A stretch of DNA of 15,918 bases from Miltoncostaea sp050249835 (GTDB lineage Bacteria > Actinomycetota > Thermoleophilia > Miltoncostaeales > Miltoncostaeaceae): assembly GCA_050249835.1 (NCBI GenBank), contig JBFWPT010000068.1:1-15918 (forward strand), given 5' to 3'. The stretch's first letter is position 1; each line of letters opens with the position of its first letter. Made by a program: the position numbers and the translations under genes. Positions 12,683-15,918 of the stretch are shown here, piece after piece. The notes under the pieces are model-generated. The model ran no database searches, was not told the DNA's origin, and worked only from the letters and a program-made list of their open reading frames with translations.

Positions 12683-13156
12683 GTGGAGATGCCACCCCCG
12701 TTCGCCGTCTTCATGGAGTCCCACCGCGAGGTGGTGCGCCGCGTGCTCGTCGCGGTCGTCGGCCGCGACGACGCGGACGACTGCCTGCAGGAGACGTTCA
12801 TCAAGGCCCTGCGCGCGTACGACTCCCTGGAGGACGACGGCGACCTGCGGGCGTGGGTGCTCACCATCGCCCGGCGCACGGCGATCGACGCGCTGCGGGC
12901 GCGCGACCGGCGGGCGTCGCCGGTGGCCGATCCGGAGCCGGCGCCGGTGGACGGCACGCCGGTGCCGGCCGACACGGCGCTGTGGGCGGCCGTGCGCGGC
13001 CTGCCCCCGCGCCAGCGGGAGGCGGTGGCCCTGCGGTACGTGGGGGACCTGAGCTACCGGGAGGTGGGCGAGGCGATGGGATGCAGCGAGGAGGCGGCCC
13101 GGCGGAGCGCCTTCGAGGGCGTGAGGAGGCTGAGGGAGGTGTGGGATGGCGGATGA
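12683..13156 (+). CDS. ECF-type RNA polymerase sigma factor
   Basis: 157 aa, the size of two-domain extracytoplasmic-function sigma factors. Region 2 (about 6-77) contains DDADDCLQETFIKALRAYDS and LRAWVLTIARRTAIDALRAR; a short Pro/Asp linker follows; region 4 (about 99-152) has LPPRQREAVALRYVGDLSYR and the recognition-helix segment GCSEEAARRSAFEGVRRLRE. The start is uncertain: GTG at 12683, ATG at 12689 or ATG at 12713; the first is chosen from the -10 element placed as for a leaderless mRNA. The frame is open further upstream but loses coding character. The next gene, an alkyltransferase, starts 11 bases inside this one. No anti-sigma gene is seen. It probably directs transcription in response to a stress; DNA alkylation is suggested by the partner only. 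Confidence 0.9.
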   Translation: MEMPPPFAVFMESHREVVRRVLVAVVGRDDADDCLQETFIKALRAYDSLEDDGDLRAWVLTIARRTAIDALRARDRRASPVADPEPAPVDGTPVPADTALWAAVRGLPPRQREAVALRYVGDLSYREVGEAMGCSEEAARRSAFEGVRRLREVWDGG

Positions 13157-13760
13157 CCTGGAGCGCGCCCTGACCCGCGGGCCGGGCGGCGACGCGGACG
13201 GGGCCCGGCTGGCCGCGGCCGTGGCCGGGCGCGGGGAGCGCGAGGGGCTGATCGACGTCGCGTACGCGGTCGACGACACCCCCATCGGGCCCCTGCTGGT
13301 GGCGGGCACCGGCCGCGGCCTGGTGATGGTCGCGTACATGCTCGACGGCATCGAGGAGCGGCTGGAGGTGCTGGCGCGGGGCATCTCCCCGCGGGTGGTG
13401 GAGGCGCCGGCCCGGCTGGACGCCGTGCGGCGCGAGTTGGACGAGTACTTCGACGGCACGCGGCGCGCCTTCGACGTGCCCATCGACTGGGCGCTCGTCC
13501 ACGGCTTCGCCCGGGAGGTGCTGCGGGCGACGGCGGCCATCCCCTACGGCGGGTGGAGCACATACGGTGAGATCGCGGCGGCCGCGGGCAGCCCCCGCGG
13601 CTCGCGGGCGGCCGGCAACGCGCTCGGCTCCAACCCCATCCCGATCGTCATCCCGTGTCACCGGGTGATGCGCGCCGGCGGGGCCATCGGCGGCTACACC
13701 GGCGGAATCGACCGGAAGCGCTTCCTCCTCGGGCTCGAGGAGGCGCAACTGACGCTGTAA
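13146..13760 (+). CDS. ogt: Methylated-DNA-protein-cysteine methyltransferase (Ogt/MGMT type)
   Basis: 204 aa. The C-terminal domain (about 118-200) has every key element: the Tyr in STYGEIA (Y140), the arginine finger region SRAAGNALG, the Asn in SNPIPIVIPCHRV and the acceptor cysteine C171 in PCHRV, then GGYTGGIDRKRFLL. It moves an alkyl group from O6-alkylguanine to its own cysteine and is used once. The N-terminal domain (about 35-110) has IGPLLVA and RRELDEYFDGTRRAFDVPID. Residues 1-34 are an extra acidic/Ala-rich helix not needed for catalysis. The ATG at 13146 has GGGAGG six bases upstream and overlaps the sigma gene by 11 bases, so both are made from one mRNA. It lacks the Ada-type methylphosphotriester cysteine domain. 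Confidence 0.95.
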   Translation: MADDLERALTRGPGGDADGARLAAAVAGRGEREGLIDVAYAVDDTPIGPLLVAGTGRGLVMVAYMLDGIEERLEVLARGISPRVVEAPARLDAVRRELDEYFDGTRRAFDVPIDWALVHGFAREVLRATAAIPYGGWSTYGEIAAAAGSPRGSRAAGNALGSNPIPIVIPCHRVMRAGGAIGGYTGGIDRKRFLLGLEEAQLTL

Positions 13761-13790
13761 AGGTTTCGCGCGTGTGTCAGGGGGGCGTGC

Positions 13791-13816
13791 TTGACGGCCG
13801 TGGCCGGGAATAGATT
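13791..13816 (+). promoter_or_regulatory. Possible promoter of the nucleotidase gene
   Basis: TTGACG (13791-13796) and TAGATT (13811-13816) look like -35 and -10 boxes, but the spacer is 14 bases, shorter than the usual 16-18. TAGATT alone fits the actinobacterial TANNNT pattern and would give a leader of about 25-30 bases containing the ribosome binding site at 13838-13846. The alkyltransferase stop lies just upstream at 13760. Confidence 0.35.
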
Positions 13817-13849
13817 CGCCGAGACACCATGGCCCACGGGGAGGGGACG

Positions 13850-15709
13850 ATGAGAAGCGCACACGGCCGACGAGTGGGAAGGGCGTGCGTCGCCCTCCTC
13901 GCGGCCTCCGCGACCGCGCTGACGCTGGGCGCCGGCATGGCCGCCGGCGGCGGCAAGCACGATCCGAAGCCGAAGCCCAAGCCGCCGAAGCCGGCGAAGA
14001 CGGTTGAACTCCAGATCCTGTCGTTCAACGACTACCACGGGCACCTGCAGCCGCCCACGGGCAACGACGGGAACCTGGTGACCGGCCCCGGGACGACGAT
14101 CCCGGCCGGCGGCGTGGAGTACCTCACCACGCACCTCGAGGCGCTGCGCGCCGGGAACCGCAACAGCCTGACGGTCGCCGCCGGCGACCTGATCGGCGGG
14201 ACGCCGTTCCTCTCCGGTCTGTTCAAGGACGAGCCGAGCGTCGAGACGCTCGACACGCTCGGCCTCGACGTCTCCGGCGTCGGCAACCACGAATTCGACG
14301 AGGGCGTCCCCGAGCTGCTGCGGATGCAGTACGGCGGCTGCCACCCGGTCGAGGGCTGCTTCGACGAGGACGGCTACTCGGGCGCGAAGTTCGACTGGCT
14401 CGCCGCCAACGTGACCTACAAGGACGGCGTCAAGGTCAGCAAGCCGAAGCACGCCCGCCACTACGGCTCCTGGTGGAGGGGCACCTCCACCGGCCGCACC
14501 GTGCTGCCGCCCACCTCCATCAAGTGGGTCGGCGGGGTGAAGGTCGGCTTCATCGGCATGACCCTGGAGGGCACGCCGGAGCTGGTCGCCCAGGCCGGGA
14601 TCCGCGACGTGGAGTTCGCGGACGAGGTGGAGACCGCGAACCGCGCGGCGAGGGACCTGCGGCGCCGCGGCGTCGAGGCGATCGTGGTGCTGCTGCACGA
14701 GGGCGGCCTGCCCCCGGCCGGCGCGCCGTACGACTTCACCTGCACCGACGGCTCGGTGACCGGCCTGACCGGCCCGATCGTGAACATCGCGCAGGGCCTG
14801 TCGTCGTCGATCGACCTCGTCGTGACCGGCCACACGCACCAGCCGTACACCTGCAACATCCCCGACCCGGCGGGCAAGCCGCGGTGGGTGACGAGCGCCA
14901 GCTCCTACGGGCGCGTCATCACCGAGACCGACCTGAAGCTGGACCGCAAGACCGGCGAGGTCGTGCGCTCGTCGGTGACCACCACGAACCACGCGGTCAC
15001 CCGTGACGTGACGCCGGACGCCCGCCAGACGGCGACGATCGCCAAGTGGAACGCGCTGTCGGCGCCGATCGCGAACCGGGTCGTCGGGTCCGTGACGGCC
15101 GACATCACCCGGAGCCTCACGCGCGACACGGAGTCGGCCCTCGCCGACCTGATCGCCGACGCCCAGCTCGCCGCGACCACCGAGGCGTCCGCGGGCGGCT
15201 CGGTGATGGCGTTCATGAACCCCGGCGGAGTGCGGGCGGACCTGACGTTCGCGCCGTCCGCGGCGGGTGAGCAGCCGGGCCAGGTGACCTACGGCGAGGC
15301 CTTCACGGTCCAGCCGTTCGGCAACCTGCTCGTCTCCATCGACCTCACCGGGGCCCAGATCGAGACGATGCTGGAGCAGCAGTGGACGACGCAGACGGAC
15401 GGCAGCGTCCGCTTCCTGCACCTCGGAGTGTCGGAGGGCTTCGCCTACTCCTGGTCGGCGTCCGCACCCGTCGGGCAGAAGGTGGACCCGGCGTCGATCA
15501 GCCTCAACGGCACACCGATCGACCCGGCGGCGACGTACCGGGTGACCGTCAACTCGTTCCTCGCCGACGGCGGCGACGGGTTCGCGGTCCTCACCCAGGG
15601 CACCAACCGCCTCGGCGGCGGGAGCGACCTGGACGCGTTCACCGCGTACCTCGGGGCGAACGCCCCGGTGGCGCCCCCGGTCCCGAACCGGGTGACGCGC
15701 CTCCCGTAG
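13850..15709 (+). CDS. Secreted 5'-nucleotidase / 2',3'-cyclic phosphodiesterase family protein
   Basis: 619 aa. A signal peptide (basic MRSAHGRRVGR, then a hydrophobic stretch to about residue 33) is followed by a Lys/Pro-rich linker (36-50). The metallophosphatase domain has SFNDYHGH (D61, H63), AAGDLIGG (D113), GNHEFD (N146, H147), LLHEGG (H283) and VVTGHTHQPY (H328, H330), the full set of dinuclear metal ligands. The C-terminal nucleotidase domain (about 410-600) has ESALADLIADAQ, MAFMNPGGVRADL, YGEAFTVQPFGNLL for substrate binding and VNSFLADGGDGFAVL. No lipobox, LPXTG or C-terminal anchor is seen, so it is probably released. The ATG at 13850 is preferred to one at 13829 because GGGGAGGGG stands before it and the signal peptide then begins normally. 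It likely removes phosphate from external nucleotides; exact substrate unknown. Confidence 0.95.
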   Translation: MRSAHGRRVGRACVALLAASATALTLGAGMAAGGGKHDPKPKPKPPKPAKTVELQILSFNDYHGHLQPPTGNDGNLVTGPGTTIPAGGVEYLTTHLEALRAGNRNSLTVAAGDLIGGTPFLSGLFKDEPSVETLDTLGLDVSGVGNHEFDEGVPELLRMQYGGCHPVEGCFDEDGYSGAKFDWLAANVTYKDGVKVSKPKHARHYGSWWRGTSTGRTVLPPTSIKWVGGVKVGFIGMTLEGTPELVAQAGIRDVEFADEVETANRAARDLRRRGVEAIVVLLHEGGLPPAGAPYDFTCTDGSVTGLTGPIVNIAQGLSSSIDLVVTGHTHQPYTCNIPDPAGKPRWVTSASSYGRVITETDLKLDRKTGEVVRSSVTTTNHAVTRDVTPDARQTATIAKWNALSAPIANRVVGSVTADITRSLTRDTESALADLIADAQLAATTEASAGGSVMAFMNPGGVRADLTFAPSAAGEQPGQVTYGEAFTVQPFGNLLVSIDLTGAQIETMLEQQWTTQTDGSVRFLHLGVSEGFAYSWSASAPVGQKVDPASISLNGTPIDPAATYRVTVNSFLADGGDGFAVLTQGTNRLGGGSDLDAFTAYLGANAPVAPPVPNRVTRLP

Positions 15710-15716
15710 TCCCGGT

Positions 15717-15754
15717 CCCCCACCCCCGGCCGCTCCGTCGGCCGGGGGTGGGGG
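15717..15754 (+). terminator. Perfect 16-bp hairpin after the nucleotidase gene
   Basis: CCCCCACCCCCGGCCG (15717-15732) pairs without mismatch with 15739-15754 around the loop CTCCGT, beginning eight bases after the stop codon. No T-run follows. Strong GC hairpins without a T-run are frequent behind actinobacterial genes, so termination or 3'-end protection is likely. It could serve either strand. Confidence 0.65.
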
Positions 15755-15809
15755 CGGCGGGTCTCCATCCGCGGGCCCCGGGTCCGTGGGTCCGGTCGGT
15801 CCGGCGCCG

Positions 15810-15918
15810 GGCGGCGGGGTGAGCCACCGCCCCTCCCGGAACCACCGCTGCATCGTCCGCACCGACGGCAACACCCCATCCCCCGGCCTGGAGGTGCGCC
15901 GCAGGGCGGCGATCACCC
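15810..15918 (-). CDS. Possible partial gene at the right edge
   Basis: From the window edge leftwards the minus strand encodes VIAALRRTSRPGDGVLPSVR followed by TMQRWFREGRWLTPPPGAG, with nearly all codons ending in G or C for about 37 codons. The segment PSVRTMQRWFREGRW could be the recognition part of a helix-turn-helix. Codon quality falls near 15805, and the frame has no stop for over two kilobases, where it becomes an obvious antisense shadow of the nucleotidase gene. The plus strand is also open here (GTG at 15819) but its product is Arg/His-rich and less protein-like. The left limit is therefore only the end of good coding signal. Confidence 0.25.

Noticed and set aside
13829..13849. 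Upstream ATG at 13829 as the nucleotidase start
   Set aside because: It lacks a ribosome binding site and places seven residues before a signal peptide that begins normally at 13850, where GGGGAGGGG precedes the ATG.
13694..15916. Minus-strand open frame of about 740 codons opposite the nucleotidase gene
   Set aside because: Antisense shadow caused by GC-rich codons; composition is Arg/Ala/His/Val without family motifs, and the plus strand encodes a complete recognisable enzyme. Only its first 37 or so codons at the edge may be real.
1..15918. CRISPR array, prophage, insertion sequence or tRNA gene
   Set aside because: No regularly spaced repeats, transposase or integrase motifs, or tRNA-like cloverleaf with a TTC-loop were noticed on either strand.

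Overview
This is a GC-rich window (third codon positions almost all G or C) from a flagellated bacterium. The flagellin/FliW/YvyF/FlgN gene set with a Bacillus-like order, the eno-ftsB-DUF501 cluster typical of Actinomycetota, and the codon use together suggest a high-GC actinobacterium, possibly of the class Thermoleophilia. That placement is an inference from gene content only.

Left half, minus strand (25-6890): a late flagellar cluster read right to left: flgF, flgG, rod-binding flgJ-like, yvyF-like zinc-ribbon gene, flgN, flgK, flgL, flagellin and fliW. Apart from the rod genes and the place of flagellin, the order matches the Bacillus subtilis yvyF-flgM-flgN-flgK-flgL-fliW-csrA-hag region. 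No flgM is visible, and any csrA would lie beyond the left edge. Two similar sigma-28 (FliA/SigD)-like promoters, with the core TCAAGT-N14/15-CCGAT, sit upstream of flagellin and of flgF. The flagellin leader carries two hairpins with GGA in the loop, one over the ribosome binding site. This is the arrangement expected for CsrA repression relieved by FliW.

Divergent plus strand (7001-8868): a FliK-like hook-length protein overlapping a small FlhB-C-terminal-domain protein (FlhX), the counterpart of the B. subtilis ylqG-ylqH pair. It is followed by an unrecognised 341-aa gene (8918-9943) that looks leaderless.

Middle, minus strand (9927-12604): eno, an FtsB/DivIC-like gene without a usable start codon in its frame (possible frameshift), a DUF501 gene and two small unrecognised genes. 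The last four are tightly packed or overlapping.

Right, plus strand (12683-15709): an ECF-type sigma factor overlapping an O6-alkylguanine-DNA alkyltransferase gene with no anti-sigma gene between them, then a secreted 5'-nucleotidase with its own promoter and a perfect 16-bp hairpin behind it. The last 100 bases may hold part of a minus-strand gene. No tRNA, rRNA, CRISPR array, insertion sequence or phage gene was recognised, and no gene-free stretch exceeds about 220 bases. The strongest candidates for follow-up are the flagellin leader RNA, the sigma/alkyltransferase pair, the ftsB start and an out-of-character 120-bp patch inside the fliK-like gene.
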